From Chloracidobacterium thermophilum B (lineage in GTDB: Bacteria; Acidobacteriota; Blastocatellia; Chloracidobacteriales; Chloracidobacteriaceae): a stretch of 64,000 nt of DNA. Positions 37,269 through 46,594 of this stretch are shown in pieces; positions within the stretch are counted from its first letter, which is position 1; each line of letters starts with the position of its first letter. A model generated the notes under the pieces. That model searched no databases. It was not told the DNA's origin and saw only the letters and a program-made list of their open reading frames with translations. Position numbers and translations under genes: made by a program. The stretch spans positions 107,501-171,500 of the forward strand of contig NC_016024.1 in the NCBI RefSeq assembly GCF_000226295.1, read 5' to 3'.

Positions 37269-38148
37269 GCGGTTGGGGAGTCGGCGGGATGCCCAGAATG
37301 GTCAGCTTGTGGCGGTTTGCCAGGGCAATGACGGCATCGCGGTCAAAGATGAGCGTCTTGCCGGCAGTCACGGCCAGGGCTGTCGCGCCAGCCGTCAGCA
37401 TGGTTTCGATGGTCGCCCGTCCGATGACAGGCACATCGAAGCGCATATCCTGCTGTGGTTTGGCCACTTTGACAACGGTGAGTTCGCGCCGGTGGGCGAG
37501 TTCTCCGGCACGCAGGATGGCGGCGTCCGTCCCTTCCATGGCTTCGACGGCCACGACGGCGCGGTTGCGTACGACGATGGTCTGTCCGAGGTCCAGCCCG
37601 GCGATGACCTGGGCGACTTCCAGCCCGTAGTCAATGTCGGCACGCTCGCGGGCCGTGGGCTGGCGTTTGGTCAGAACACCAGCCGGGGCGAGCAGGTGCG
37701 GAACAAAGAGGGTGGAATCCACGAGTTCAATGCCGTCGGCCGCGAGTTCGGCCACCACGGCTCCAAGCAGCGAATCCGTGTTGTTGCGCGCCAGCTTGAG
37801 CAGCATCGTCGCCATGCGCCAGTCGGGAAGCGCCCCGCTGAAAATCTGGCGGTGCTTGACCTGTCCCGCCATGATGGCCCGCCGGACGCCTTCCCGGCGG
37901 AAGAAGCGGATCATCTTTCCAAGCTGCCCCAGTCCGCACCACTCAACCTTCACGCCCGTGCGGTCAATGTCGGGTGACGTTTCTTCCCGGATAGCCGCCA
38001 CGACCATGCGGACGCCGGCCGCCCGCGCGCCTTCCAGGACGTAAAAGGGAAACTGCCCGTTGCCGGCAATGAGGCCGTAGGTCTCCGTATGACTGGTCAC
38101 AGTCCCGGGCGCGTCTGGCAGGGCGTCCGACATGGCAGCGACCGGCAT
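37249..38148 (-). CDS. lpxI: UDP-2,3-diacylglucosamine pyrophosphatase LpxI
   Basis: The 299-residue protein (DUF1009 family) catalyses the LpxH-equivalent step of lipid A synthesis. Characteristic stretches are [46 protein letters not shown] and [16 protein letters not shown]. The start is at ATG 38148; a second ATG at 38133 is possible. It begins five bases after the stop of the SurA-like gene and overlaps the macro-domain gene, forming an envelope-flavoured operon. Confidence 0.9.
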   Translation of the reverse strand: MPVAAMSDALPDAPGTVTSHTETYGLIAGNGQFPFYVLEGARAAGVRMVVAAIREETSPDIDRTGVKVEWCGLGQLGKMIRFFRREGVRRAIMAGQVKHRQIFSGALPDWRMATMLLKLARNNTDSLLGAVVAELAADGIELVDSTLFVPHLLAPAGVLTKRQPTARERADIDYGLEVAQVIAGLDLGQTIVVRNRAVVAVEAMEGTDAAILRAGELAHRRELTVVKVAKPQQDMRFDVPVIGRATIETMLTAGATALAVTAGKTLIFDRDAVIALANRHKLTILGIPPTPQPHDHTDS

Positions 38149-38153
38149 GAGCG

Positions 38154-39386
38154 TCAGCGCCCACCTTCCGTCGGCTTGGTTTCGGAGGGTTTGTCCGTGG
38201 CCGGCTTGGACTCCGCCGGCTTGTCGTCTGTGGGCTTCGGCGAGGTGTTCTGGTCGGCGCTTGTCCCGGCCGCCGACTTTTCAGACTTGGGCAGCAGGGC
38301 GGAGCCGGCCGGGCGGGCCGAGCCAAAGTTGACGGGGTTATCGAGAATGCGCTGGGCGAGGTAGTTCTCAATCCGGGCGTCGTTGGTAGCCGAGGCCTGG
38401 AGCGCTGCCACGAGGATTTGTTCGCGCTGCTGGCGGATGATGTCCACAATCCGCTTCCGAATTTCAGGATTGTCCAGCTTGGGTTCGATGGCTTCCGTCC
38501 GCTTGCCGGTCAGCTTGAAAATGTAGAGCCGCCCGTTGGAGCCGGGGATCGGCTCGGTGATCTGCCCTTCGGTCATGCTGAAAAAACGTTTGGCCAGGGC
38601 TTCCCCGAAGGTCTGCCGCAGAATGTCTTCCGGGAAAAACCCGGCATCGCCGCTGTTCTGGGCCGTCTGGATGTCTTCCGAGACGGTGCGGGCCACGGTG
38701 GCAAAGTCATCTCCGGCTTTGAGCCGTTCGGCAATCTTGGTGATTTTCTCCCTGGCCTGGGCTTCACCGATGGCATCGTTTTTCAGCCCGTTGTCGGCCG
38801 GGTCCACGGCGATGATGCCCAGCGAGACCCCCCGTTCGAGGCGGAACTGATCCTTGTTCTGGTTGAAAAACTCTTCGATTTCCTTGTCTGAGGGCGCCGG
38901 CACTTTGGCTTTGAGCTTTTCCTGAAGCTTGCTGACGAGCAGCGCGTGGCGGGTTTCTGTCCGAAACTCCTCTTCCGTCAATCCGGCTTCCTTGAGTTTT
39001 TTCCGGTAGTCCTCTTCGGACAGTCCCTCATCGGCAATCTGCCGCTTGACGGCCTGGTCAACTTCGGCATCCGTGACCTGGATTTGCTCGCGCTGGGCGC
39101 GCTGGAGCAGGATTTCTTCGTTGATGAGGGCATCAAGGGCCTTGAGTTGGGCAGCGGCCAGCTCGATAGGGCTGAGGTCGCTCAACTTGGCATTGGGTTG
39201 CTGCTGTTTGAGGGTCTGCTCGATGCGCCGGTTGACTTTGGCGAGCGGAATAACCACGGCATTGACTTTGGCGGCAATCTCGGCGGTGCCGCCGGTCGCA
39301 CCGTCGGTCTGGTCACAACCGGCAAAAAAAACGGCGCTTCCGCCGGACAGCGCCAGGATGAGAACAAAGGATGCTAAACGCTTCAC
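38154..39386 (-). CDS. SurA/PrsA-like peptidyl-prolyl isomerase lipoprotein
   Basis: The 410-residue protein has a signal peptide with a lipobox-like FFAG-C (Cys24), so it is probably membrane-anchored in the periplasm. A SurA-N-like helical domain (residues ~35-170) and a parvulin domain follow (ERGVSLGIIAV..., DFATVARTVSED, GDAGFFPEDIL). The last 55 residues are Lys/Pro/Glu/Thr-rich and probably disordered. It would assist outer-membrane or exported protein folding. GTG 39386 was chosen because AAGGAG lies seven bases upstream. It diverges from rpsO. Confidence 0.87.
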   Translation of the reverse strand: MKRLASFVLILALSGGSAVFFAGCDQTDGATGGTAEIAAKVNAVVIPLAKVNRRIEQTLKQQQPNAKLSDLSPIELAAAQLKALDALINEEILLQRAQREQIQVTDAEVDQAVKRQIADEGLSEEDYRKKLKEAGLTEEEFRTETRHALLVSKLQEKLKAKVPAPSDKEIEEFFNQNKDQFRLERGVSLGIIAVDPADNGLKNDAIGEAQAREKITKIAERLKAGDDFATVARTVSEDIQTAQNSGDAGFFPEDILRQTFGEALAKRFFSMTEGQITEPIPGSNGRLYIFKLTGKRTEAIEPKLDNPEIRKRIVDIIRQQREQILVAALQASATNDARIENYLAQRILDNPVNFGSARPAGSALLPKSEKSAAGTSADQNTSPKPTDDKPAESKPATDKPSETKPTEGGR

Positions 39387-39415
39387 AAAGGACTCCTTAT
39401 GGCGGCAACACAGGT

Positions 39416-39445
39416 TTGACTCGCACCACACGGTTCTGGTACAAA
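39416..39445 (+). promoter_or_regulatory. Candidate rpsO promoter
   Basis: TTGACT (39416-39421) and TACAAA (39440-39445) are separated by 18 bp, about 100 bp before rpsO. The N18 spacing matches the other candidate promoters seen near the tRNAs and rpsA. Confidence 0.4.
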
Positions 39446-39548
39446 TGCGAGTTTCACATACTAAAGGAAGACGAATCGAAGAGCAATCTACTGTACATCT
39501 TGGCGCTCCCGTTCGTTTTACCGGTATCGTTCTGGAGGGAATGTTTTC

Positions 39549-39818
39549 GTGGCACTGAGCGCAGAAGTCAAACGCAGCATTCTACAGGAATATGGGCGAC
39601 ATGCGACCGATACGGGGTCGTCGGAGGTGCAGATAGCTCTGTTGACCAAGCGAATTGAGGAGTTGACTGTCCACTTCAAGACCCACGTCAAGGACAATCA
39701 CTCCCGGCGCGGCTTGCTCAAACTCGTCAGCCAGCGGCGGCGGTTGCTTAACTATCTCAAGCGTCAGGACGCCGAGCGTTACCAGCAGGTTATTTCAAAA
39801 CTTGGCATTCGGAAGTAG
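39549..39818 (+). CDS. rpsO: 30S ribosomal protein S15
   Basis: The 89-residue protein has the S15 signature: [29 protein letters not shown] followed by [22 protein letters not shown]. It binds 16S rRNA helix 22 in small-subunit assembly. The start is GTG with GGAGGGA upstream; an ATG eight bases earlier is out of frame. It is followed by pnp, the widespread rpsO-pnp order. Confidence 0.96.
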   Translation: MALSAEVKRSILQEYGRHATDTGSSEVQIALLTKRIEELTVHFKTHVKDNHSRRGLLKLVSQRRRLLNYLKRQDAERYQQVISKLGIRK

Positions 39819-39907
39819 GTGTGAAGATGGTTCCGGCGTGGTCGCGGGGCTGATGCGGAGCCAGGCGGTCATCACCGGACACCAGAGTGCAGGGGCGCGA
39901 CCGGCCC

Positions 39908-39964
39908 AACCCGTCACTTGTCGGGCGCTTTTCAGCGTACCGAGGATGACGGGTTTTGTCTTTT
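39908..39964 (+). terminator. Structured rpsO-pnp intergenic hairpin with T-rich tail
   Basis: A nested stem-loop is visible: outer AACCCGTCA/TGACGGGTT (9 bp), middle TCGG/CCGA and inner CGCT/AGCG around a TTTC loop. It is followed by TTGTCTTTT. It lies inside the otherwise empty 39819-40116 gap. It could be a partial terminator after rpsO or, as known for E. coli pnp, an RNase III-processed leader structure. Function is inferred. Confidence 0.6.
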
Positions 39965-40116
39965 GGCGTTTCATGCTGTGGAGAAGTCCATTGCCGCCGG
40001 GAGCTGACCGTGGCGCGGATAGTCCCGGCGCCGTGCGGCACTTCTGCCGGGCAGAACTTCCCTGCGGTGGCGTCCAGCGGTTTTTCTCAATGGGATGAAG
40101 GGAGATAAGACGTTTT

Positions 40117-42291
40117 ATGTATATCAGGCAAGCGATTTCAGTTGGCGGGCGTGAACTCTCCATTGAAACCGGAAAGATCGCCAAACAGGCTGATGGAGCC
40201 GTGATGGTGACTTGTGGTGAAACCGTGGTGCTCGTGACAGCCGTGGCGGCCAAGGAGCCGAGTGCGCGGGGCTTCTTCCCGCTGACAGTGGATTACCGGG
40301 AATATGGCTACGCTTCCGGGCGCATTCCAGGCGGCTATTTCAAACGCGAAGGCCGCCCGACCGAACGTGAAATAGTCACGTCCCGGCTTATTGACCGCCC
40401 GCTTCGTCCGTTGTTTACCGAAGGCTTTGACAGTGAAACCCAGATCATCGCCCTGGTGATGTCTGCCGACAAGCACAATGACCCGGACGTTCTGGCGATT
40501 ACCGGGGCCTCGGCGGCGCTCTACATTTCCGACATTCCGTTTGAAACGCCCATTGCCGGTGTCCGGGTGGGGTTGGTGGATGGCCGACTGGTCATCAATC
40601 CGACCTACCAGGAAATGCGGGCCTCCAGTCTGAACCTGACCGTGGCCGGCAGTGAAGAGGCCATCGTGATGGTCGAAGCCGGAGCAAAAGAAGTCAGCGA
40701 AGAAATCATGGTCGAGGCGTTGCTTTTCGGGCACAACGAAATCAAACGGCTGTGCGCCCTGCAGCACGAACTGCGCGCCAAGGTCGGCAAGCCAAAGCGT
40801 CAGGTCACACCCGTGACCTTGGACGAAGCCATTCTGCAGGCCATCGCGGCGGACTACACCGACCGGCTGCGGGCGGCGCTCGATGTGCGCGGACGCGACA
40901 AGCTGACGAGCTATGCCGAAGTGGATGCGCTTGAAAAAGAGGTCATTGGACGTTATCCGGCGGACGCGCCCGACCAGCGCGCCATGGCGCAGCGCGTGTT
41001 TGAGCACCTGAAAGAAAAAATCTTCCGGGAGGACATCCTGCTCAACCGCCGGCGTCCTGACGGGCGCAAGTTTTCGGAAATCCGGCCCATCGAGATTGAA
41101 GTCGGCGTGTTGCCCCGGGCGCACGGCAGCGCTCTGTTTACCCGTGGCGAAACCCAGGCGATTGTCACGGCCACCTTGGGCACGAGCCAGGATGTGCAGT
41201 ACCTGGACGATCTGGAAGCCGGCGAAATCAAGCGGGATTTCATGCTCAACTACAATTTTCTCCCGTTCAGTGTGGGTGAAACCGGGCGGATGGGCAGTCC
41301 CGGACGGCGGGAAGTCGGTCACGGCGCACTGGCGCACCGCGCCCTGCAGGCTGTCCTGCCAACGGATGATTTCCCGTATGTGACGCGCGTCGTCTCCGAT
41401 ATTACGGAGTCCAACGGGTCATCTTCCATGGCCACGGTGTGCGGCGGCGCACTGGCCCTGATGGATGCCGGCGTCCCCATCAAGGCGCCCGTTGCCGGGG
41501 TCGCCATGGGGCTGGTGATGGACGACAAACGCTATGCCGTACTGACCGACATCGCCGGCGCCGAAGACCACTACGGCGACATGGATTTCAAAGTGGCCGG
41601 GACACGCCACGGCATTACGGCGCTTCAGATGGACATCAAGGTGAAAGGGCTGAATGCCCAAATCCTGGCCGATGCGCTTCAGCAGGCCAAACAGGGCCGG
41701 CTCTACATTCTGGAGAAAATGCAGGCGGTACTGCCGGCGCCACGACCGCAGATCAATCCACTGGCGCCGCGGATTCTGACCATGACCATTCCGGTGGCCA
41801 AGATTCGGGATGTCATCGGCAGCGGTGGCAAAGTCGTACGTGGCATTGTCGAGAAGACCGGCTGCAAGATTGACATCGAGGATTCCGGCCGGGTCATCAT
41901 TGCAGCTTCGGACCAGGAAGCCGGGCAGCGCGCCCGGGCCATGATCGAGGCCATCATCGAAGAAGCTGAGCCTGGCAAAACCTATCTTGGCACGGTCACA
42001 CGTATTGCCGAGTTCGGTGCTTTTGTCGAAATTTTCCCCGGCACGGAAGGGTTGTTACACATTTCGGAAATTGCCAACTACCGCGTCCGGTCGGTGGCGG
42101 ACGAGCTCAAGGAAGGACAGCAGTTGATGGTCAAGTGTCTGAGCGCGGACCCCAGTGGCAAGATTCGTCTCAGCCGGCGGGCCCTGCTCGAAGAAACGTC
42201 CACCAGCAATGGGGAAACGGAGCGGTCCGCACCGCCGGAACGTTCAGGGTCGCCGGAGCGGGACAGCGACCGCCGTTCCCGCCGCCGCTGA
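40117..42291 (+). CDS. pnp: Polyribonucleotide nucleotidyltransferase (PNPase)
   Basis: The 724-residue phosphorolytic 3'-5' exoribonuclease has two RNase PH domains (GETVVLVTAVAA...FFPLTVDYREYGYASGRIPGG; ARGSALFTRGETQAIV-like HGSALFTRGETQAIV, then SDITESNGSSSMATVCGG). A KH domain (IPVAKIRDVIGSGGKVVRGIVEKTG) and an S1 domain (GKTYLGTVTRIAEFGAFVEIFPG) follow. The C-terminal ~25 residues are charged and low-complexity. The ATG has GAAGGGAG upstream. It is the core component of RNA degradation. Confidence 0.96.
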   Translation: MYIRQAISVGGRELSIETGKIAKQADGAVMVTCGETVVLVTAVAAKEPSARGFFPLTVDYREYGYASGRIPGGYFKREGRPTEREIVTSRLIDRPLRPLFTEGFDSETQIIALVMSADKHNDPDVLAITGASAALYISDIPFETPIAGVRVGLVDGRLVINPTYQEMRASSLNLTVAGSEEAIVMVEAGAKEVSEEIMVEALLFGHNEIKRLCALQHELRAKVGKPKRQVTPVTLDEAILQAIAADYTDRLRAALDVRGRDKLTSYAEVDALEKEVIGRYPADAPDQRAMAQRVFEHLKEKIFREDILLNRRRPDGRKFSEIRPIEIEVGVLPRAHGSALFTRGETQAIVTATLGTSQDVQYLDDLEAGEIKRDFMLNYNFLPFSVGETGRMGSPGRREVGHGALAHRALQAVLPTDDFPYVTRVVSDITESNGSSSMATVCGGALALMDAGVPIKAPVAGVAMGLVMDDKRYAVLTDIAGAEDHYGDMDFKVAGTRHGITALQMDIKVKGLNAQILADALQQAKQGRLYILEKMQAVLPAPRPQINPLAPRILTMTIPVAKIRDVIGSGGKVVRGIVEKTGCKIDIEDSGRVIIAASDQEAGQRARAMIEAIIEEAEPGKTYLGTVTRIAEFGAFVEIFPGTEGLLHISEIANYRVRSVADELKEGQQLMVKCLSADPSGKIRLSRRALLEETSTSNGETERSAPPERSGSPERDSDRRSRRR

Positions 42292-42332
42292 AACCAGCCG
42301 GCAGCCGCGTGGTGAGCTTTTTCCGTAAAGTG

Positions 42333-42415
42333 AACGTTTTGGAAGACTTGCTGGAACCACAGTGGCTTTGGTAGCGTCTGTCCTGCAAGCTACAAGGCGG
42401 GAATTCCAAAACGTT
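42333..42415. repeat. 12-bp inverted repeat pair spaced by 59 bp
   Basis: AACGTTTTGGAA (42333-42344) and its exact reverse complement TTCCAAAACGTT (42404-42415) flank 59 bp. That spacer also contains CTTGC...GCAAG and CCACAGTGG. The element lies between pnp and the HU-type gene, ending about 46 bp before its start. It may be an operator pair or a long-range RNA structure. Confidence 0.6.
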
Positions 42416-42461
42416 GCTGAACCCTGCTGACGCCCACGTTCAAGGCAGAGCGAGGCTGACT

Positions 42462-42752
42462 ATGACGAAAGCCGACCTGGTGGAAGTGGTGGCGCGGGCT
42501 GCCGACTTGACGAAAAAGGATGCCGAAGTCGTCGTTGAAGAGGTCTTCGCAGCCATCATTGAGTCCCTGAATCGCGGTGAAAAGATCGAATTGCGCGGTT
42601 TCGGCTCATTTCGTATCCGCCAGCGTAACCCACGCCGTGGGCGCAATCCCAAGACCGGCGACGCCGTGGACATCCCGGCCAAGGCGGTGCCCTATTTCAA
42701 GCCGGGCAAGGAGTTACGGGAACTCATCAACCAGCGGATGCCCTCGGCCTGA
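42462..42752 (+). CDS. HU/IHF-family DNA-binding protein
   Basis: The 96-residue histone-like protein has the family layout: TKADLVEVVARAADLTKKDAEVVVEEVF, GEKIELRGFGSFRIRQRNPRRGRNPKTGD (the DNA-contact arm) and a C-terminal FKPGKELRELIN. The arm sequence is IHF-alpha-like, but HU and IHF cannot be separated reliably by eye. ATG 42462 was chosen because it has GAGG seven bases upstream and starts the conserved fold; upstream codons are unlike the family. Confidence 0.92.
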   Translation: MTKADLVEVVARAADLTKKDAEVVVEEVFAAIIESLNRGEKIELRGFGSFRIRQRNPRRGRNPKTGDAVDIPAKAVPYFKPGKELRELINQRMPSA

Positions 42753-42820
42753 GACGGTTGCCCGGCTGGGCTCTTTCATCCGTGTGGTGGTCTGCCGGGA
42801 GTGGATCAAGGAGACACCTC

Positions 42821-43369
42821 GTGGACGTGCTGTGGAGTCCGTGGCGTTACCGCTACATTGCGGGGCTTGATCGCCAGCCGGAACATCCGGCCGAGGCGAC
42901 CACGGCGTGCCCTTTTTGTCGGATTCCGGCGGAAGAGCGGGATGCTGAAAACTTCGTCCTGTACCGGGGACGCCACAACTTCGTTCTCCTCAACATCCAT
43001 CCCTACATCAACGGCCACGTTATGGTCGTTCCCTATGCCCACGTCGGGAGGTTGTCGGCGCTCCCGACCGAGGCGGGGTATGAAATGTTCGATCTGACCC
43101 GCTATCTGACGGAAATCCTGACTCAGGAGTACCGTGCCATGGGGTGCAATGTTGGCATGAATCTTGGACAGGCCGCCGGCGCCGGCATTGCCGACCATCT
43201 GCACATGCACGTCATGCCGCGCTGGTTTGGGGATGTGAACTTCGTGACGACCATTGGGGAAACGCGGGTGCTCCCGGAAGAGTTGCCTACGACCTATGCC
43301 CGCCTGCGTCCCTACTTTGCCAAACTGGAGGAGAACGGGCTGCCGCCAGGCATTTCCGCCTCCGCATGA
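42821..43369 (+). CDS. HIT-family hydrolase/Ap4A phosphorylase-like protein
   Basis: The 182-residue protein begins VDVLWSPWRYRYI, a typical N-terminus of the Ap4A phosphorylase-type HIT branch. It has a zinc-site CPFC (residues ~31-34) and the histidine triad HLHMHVMPRW. It likely cleaves dinucleoside polyphosphates or nucleotidyl amides. GTG 42821 was chosen because AAGGAG lies seven bases before it. It is followed after 39 bp by the large sensor-like gene. Confidence 0.9.
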   Translation: MDVLWSPWRYRYIAGLDRQPEHPAEATTACPFCRIPAEERDAENFVLYRGRHNFVLLNIHPYINGHVMVVPYAHVGRLSALPTEAGYEMFDLTRYLTEILTQEYRAMGCNVGMNLGQAAGAGIADHLHMHVMPRWFGDVNFVTTIGETRVLPEELPTTYARLRPYFAKLEENGLPPGISASA

Positions 43370-43408
43370 GGTGTGCCGTTGGTCCTTTGACCCGTTGGGT
43401 GCGTCACC

Positions 43409-46400
43409 ATGCGTGAAATTCTCGAACCGATCGCCCATCAACTCCAGAATCCCCAGGACCTCGACCGCGTGTTGTCGGCAGTAGTACAACGGGCAGCCGA
43501 AAGCGTAACGGCCGTGTGCGCGCGCCTGTGGCTGATTCGGCGGGGGGATATATGCCAGACCTGCCAGTGGGCAGCGGACTGTCCCGACAAGCGGCGCTGC
43601 CTGCACCTGAAGGCAAACTTCGGGGTTCCCGTCGAAGCTGCTTACCGGCGTGCGCCCCTGGTTGTGCTTTCAGGGGAGCAGTTGGCACGTGGTGGCGTGG
43701 TAGCCTGGGCACCGCCGCCTTCAACCGCCGCGATGTTGCTGGACCCCCGGCTGGCCGATGAGCAGGGAGTGGTGTCGTTCATCGCCCATCCGTTGCGCGT
43801 CGAAAACCGTGTGCTGGGGCTGCTGGCCGTTTTCGGGGCGCGGATGTTTACAGTTGCAGACTTTGAAGCCTGCGCCATCCAGGCGGCAGCCGCCTCGACG
43901 GCCATCCGGGTTGCCGAACTGGTCAACCGCGTACAGCGGGCTGACACCACTGTGCGTGACAAGTCCCGCGAGTTGGAGCAGCAGAGCCGCCTGCTGACCG
44001 CCATTCTCACCCACTCGACGGACCGCGCCATTCTTATTGAGGACCTGGACGGCAACATTCTGGCGTTCAACGAGGGGGCACGCCGTGCCTATGGCTATGG
44101 CCCCGAAGAGGTCATCGGGCGCGCCACCGCCGACAAACTCCACGCGCCAGAGGACTGGCGCAGCGGCCACGTCAGCAGGATTTACCAGCAGGCACTGGAA
44201 CAGGGGGCGTATGTCGGAGAAATCCGCCGGCAGCACCAGGATGGACACATCTTTGTCGAACACACGACATTGACTGCACTCCGGGACGAGGAAGGTGATC
44301 CGGCCGGGTTCCTCTCCCTTGCGCCGGTGGGCCCTGAGCCGTCCCGTGCGGCGGCTTCGGAGGGCATCCTGGAGGCGCTTGAAGAACTCGCCACCATCCG
44401 GCGACCGGAAAACATTGTGTCAGAAACCCTGTTGCAGATGTGCCGGTTGAGTGCGTCTCCGGCGGCTGCCCTGCTGACTTTGGAAGGAAGCGCCCTGGGG
44501 GTGCGCGCTGTCCACAGTGAGGCGGCCTTTGTGCCCGGGCTGGTTGGCCGGAAATGGTCTCTGGGGGATGTCCCGGAGCTGTTTCGCGCTCTGGAGCAGG
44601 GGCAGGTTGAGCCGCTTGGTGTCTCGGCCGACCGGTTGTTGGCGGATGCCTCTGCTGGCGGTTTGGCCGTCCCGATGCTGCGGCAGCAGGTGCAGTCCGT
44701 GGTGGTGCTTGTCGCTCCACAGCGGAAGGATGCCGGACCACTGCTCCAGTTGGCCAAACTGGCGGCGGCATTTCTCAAATGGCAGCTTCTGGCTGAGCAA
44801 CTCGAAGCACGTGAACAGGCGTTGGTCACGGAAGAAGCCACCCGCAATGCCCGGCATGAACAACTGGCACAGGCGTATGAACAGCTTGCTGAGTCCCACC
44901 AGGCCGCCCTGGCCAAGGTGGCCGAACTCGAAGCCGGGCGGCAGAAGCTCCAGCAGTCCCTGCAGGCGGCGACGGATGCCCAACGTACGGCTGAGGCGCA
45001 GATCGCCGAGTTGGCGGCAAAGCTGGCCGGGGCCGAGGCCGAACAGGCACGTCTGATGGAAGCCTGCCGTCAGTCAGACGTTTTGGCTGAGCAGGCGCGC
45101 CAGGTGGCGGCCGAAGCGGCGGCCCGCTGTGAAACCCTGGTAGCCAGGCAGGAAGCTGCTCTTCGGGAGCGGGACCTTTTTCGGGCACGGGTTGAGCTGC
45201 TGGAAGCTGATTTACGCCAGACACGCCAGCACGCCGAGCGCGCCACCCACCAGCACGCTGAAGCCCTGGTTCACATCCACGAGCTGGAAGAGAAGCTGGC
45301 TGCCCGCACCCAGGACCTGGAAACTGCTGAGCAAGCCCTGGTCGAGCTGCAGGAGCGGTATGAAGCGTCCCATCACCAGATGACAGAACGGATCGCCCAA
45401 CTTGAGGACCTGCTCGCTGAAGCCCAGCAATCCATAGCGACACACAGCGCGGAAGCCGAACGCCTCACGGCTCAGGTCCGCGAGTTGACGGAGGAAGTTG
45501 CCGCTGCACAGCAGGCACGCCTTGATGCCCAGCACGCGGTTGAGACCCTGCGCCACGACCTGGATACCACCCAGCAGTTGCTTGAAGAAGCCGTTGTGCG
45601 CAGTCAAACGGCCGAACACAGAGCGGCGGAACTGGAAGAACGTACCGCCACACTCCTTTCCGAAGTGATTGCTGTTCAGGAGGAACAGGCCCGGCTTATC
45701 AGCGAGTGCGAGGGGCTGGAAAGCGCGTTGTCCACGGCCAAAGCCGAGGTTGAGCGGCAAGCTCAGGCCATTGCTCTGTTTGAAAACCATATTGATACGC
45801 TCGAACGCTCACTGGCAACGAGCGAGGTGGCCCGTGCCGCACTTATCCAGCGGGTGGAAACACTGCTTGAGGAGCGGACGGTATGGCGACAGACCCTCGA
45901 TCATCTGGAAGCACGTTTGGCCGAACGCCAAGCCGTGGCACAGGCGGCTGTTTCCGCTCCTCATGTGACCGGCGAAAGCACGTCCGTGGCACTGCCCCTG
46001 GCCGAGGGCGAAGTGGCGCGGCTGCGGGAACGGCTGGCCCAGCGTGAGGCGGAAAATGCCTCGCTGCGCCAGCGGCTGTCCCTGCTGCAGGGCACCTACC
46101 GGGAAACCGTCGCCGTGTTGCAGTCCCGCCTCGACGATCTCGCCAAACTCAATGCCATCACCGGAGCACACCGCAAACTTGAAGATGTGCTGTTTGAGAC
46201 TTCTCCACCGTCTTCAACGGCGCCGGTCGTGGTAGTGGCCTGTGACGACGCCGACCTGCGCGCCCGGTTGGCCGCCTGGTGTCAGCAGGCTGGCTACCAG
46301 ACAAGGCAGGTCATGGACAGTGACGCCACACTGGCGACACTGATGCTGGACCCGCCGCAGAGCATCGTGCTGGCCGGGACGCCAACCCACATCAGCGATG

Positions 46401-46570
46401 CCTACCGCCGCATCCGGCGGAATCCCGATTGGCGCACCCTCCCGATCGTCGTTATCACACCGGAGTCCTTTGCCGGCATCTCGGCTTCCCCCTCGACCCT
46501 GACCCTTGACCAGCAGGCGATTTCACCGGCGTCCCTCCAGAAGGCACTTCGGCGATGGTCGGCAGCGTAG
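43409..46570 (+). CDS. Giant GAF/PAS coiled-coil protein with a receiver-like C-terminus
   Basis: The 1053-residue protein has no transmembrane segment. Its parts are: GAF-like domain (about 10-170), PAS domain (about 195-310, GYGPEEVIGR), second GAF-like domain (about 320-470), a coiled coil of ~470 residues rich in Ala/Glu/Gln/Leu (about 475-945), and a CheY-like fold (about 955-1050). The first GAF holds four cysteines, C49-x2-C52-x5-C58-x5-C64, a possible metal or iron-sulphur site. The receiver-like end keeps the early acidic pair (CDDAD) but has SIVLAGTP where the phosphoacceptor Asp is expected. No HisKA or HATPase domain is present. It could be a scaffold or redox sensor; function is unknown. 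Confidence 0.8.
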   Translation: MREILEPIAHQLQNPQDLDRVLSAVVQRAAESVTAVCARLWLIRRGDICQTCQWAADCPDKRRCLHLKANFGVPVEAAYRRAPLVVLSGEQLARGGVVAWAPPPSTAAMLLDPRLADEQGVVSFIAHPLRVENRVLGLLAVFGARMFTVADFEACAIQAAAASTAIRVAELVNRVQRADTTVRDKSRELEQQSRLLTAILTHSTDRAILIEDLDGNILAFNEGARRAYGYGPEEVIGRATADKLHAPEDWRSGHVSRIYQQALEQGAYVGEIRRQHQDGHIFVEHTTLTALRDEEGDPAGFLSLAPVGPEPSRAAASEGILEALEELATIRRPENIVSETLLQMCRLSASPAAALLTLEGSALGVRAVHSEAAFVPGLVGRKWSLGDVPELFRALEQGQVEPLGVSADRLLADASAGGLAVPMLRQQVQSVVVLVAPQRKDAGPLLQLAKLAAAFLKWQLLAEQLEAREQALVTEEATRNARHEQLAQAYEQLAESHQAALAKVAELEAGRQKLQQSLQAATDAQRTAEAQIAELAAKLAGAEAEQARLMEACRQSDVLAEQARQVAAEAAARCETLVARQEAALRERDLFRARVELLEADLRQTRQHAERATHQHAEALVHIHELEEKLAARTQDLETAEQALVELQERYEASHHQMTERIAQLEDLLAEAQQSIATHSAEAERLTAQVRELTEEVAAAQQARLDAQHAVETLRHDLDTTQQLLEEAVVRSQTAEHRAAELEERTATLLSEVIAVQEEQARLISECEGLESALSTAKAEVERQAQAIALFENHIDTLERSLATSEVARAALIQRVETLLEERTVWRQTLDHLEARLAERQAVAQAAVSAPHVTGESTSVALPLAEGEVARLRERLAQREAENASLRQRLSLLQGTYRETVAVLQSRLDDLAKLNAITGAHRKLEDVLFETSPPSSTAPVVVVACDDADLRARLAAWCQQAGYQTRQVMDSDATLATLMLDPPQSIVLAGTPTHISDAYRRIRRNPDWRTLPIVVITPESFAGISASPSTLTLDQQAISPASLQKALRRWSAA

Positions 46571-46594
46571 AGTCCCGACCACTACGGATGACAC

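Noticed and set aside
39819-40116. Possible small gene between rpsO and pnp
   Set aside because: Open frames there are short, lack Shine-Dalgarno sites and read as low-quality sequence; the stem-loop explains the region better.
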